From assembly GCA_002293545.1 (NCBI GenBank), contig DBDL01000174.1, positions 9,789 to 15,176 of the forward strand: 5,388 nt of DNA, in the 5' to 3' direction. The notes under the pieces were generated by a model that saw nothing but the letters and a program-made list of their open reading frames with translations, searched no databases and was not told the origin of the DNA. Each line of letters starts with the position of its first letter. The first letter of the stretch is position 1. Source of the DNA: Lachnoclostridium sp. UBA933. GTDB taxonomy: Bacteria > Bacillota > Clostridia > Lachnospirales > Lachnospiraceae. The position numbers and the translations under genes are program-made. This document shows positions 5,365-5,388 of the stretch, in pieces.

Positions 5365-5388
5365 GTGCAACCTAGTGAACAAGCAGAA
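5365..5388 (+). CDS. Start of an unidentified gene, 5' fragment
   Basis: GTG at 5365 is preceded by GGAGG (5353-5357) with a 7-nt gap and opens a frame of eight codons (MQPSEQAE if GTG is read as Met) that runs off the window. It sits behind its own promoter candidate and so probably begins a new transcription unit. Eight residues are not enough to assign a family. Confidence 0.6.

Overview
The window looks like a chromosomal segment of an anaerobic, low-to-mid-GC Firmicute, most likely a Clostridia or Lachnospiraceae-type gut bacterium. This rests on the strong purine-rich ribosome-binding sites, tightly packed same-strand genes with short overlaps, codon usage rich in gga/aga/aaa, and two genes for multi-cluster iron-sulfur proteins. 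All genes lie on the + strand. No tRNA, rRNA, CRISPR array or transposase is visible, and I see no convincing rho-independent terminator.

Region 1 (1 to 3398) is one operon-like block. It holds the 3' end of a MaoC/PhaJ-type hotdog enoyl-CoA hydratase, a BioY biotin-transport S component, a thiolase-family enzyme and an AMP-forming acyl-CoA synthetase. The last three correspond to the gene set bioY/yhfU, yhfS and yhfT that Bacillus subtilis keeps together in its BirA (biotin) regulon, so this is a biotin-linked acyl-CoA cluster of unresolved function. The hydratase adds a plausible chain-modification step. The thiolase keeps the nucleophilic Cys and the GHP His but lacks the second catalytic Cys and the NEAF Asn, so it is probably not a standard acetyl-CoA acetyltransferase.

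Region 2 (3399 to 5258) starts with a promoter carrying an extended -10. It drives an aldo/keto reductase with a C-terminal eight-Cys ferredoxin-like tail, a 23-residue small ORF with its own good ribosome-binding site, and a short QueG-like protein with a double 4Fe-4S domain. These look co-transcribed and suggest an anaerobic redox function, but no substrate can be read from the sequence.

Region 3 (5259 to 5388) is a short AT-rich intergenic stretch with a small palindrome, a promoter candidate, and the ribosome-binding site plus first eight codons of another gene.

Three nucleotide-level structures are not explained by the genes. They are a perfect 11-bp inverted repeat inside bioY that resembles a BirA operator with shortened spacing, a triple 18-bp tandem repeat that contains the bioY stop codon and runs up to the thiolase start, and a complex repeat inside yhfT whose central arm can pair with either flanking copy.
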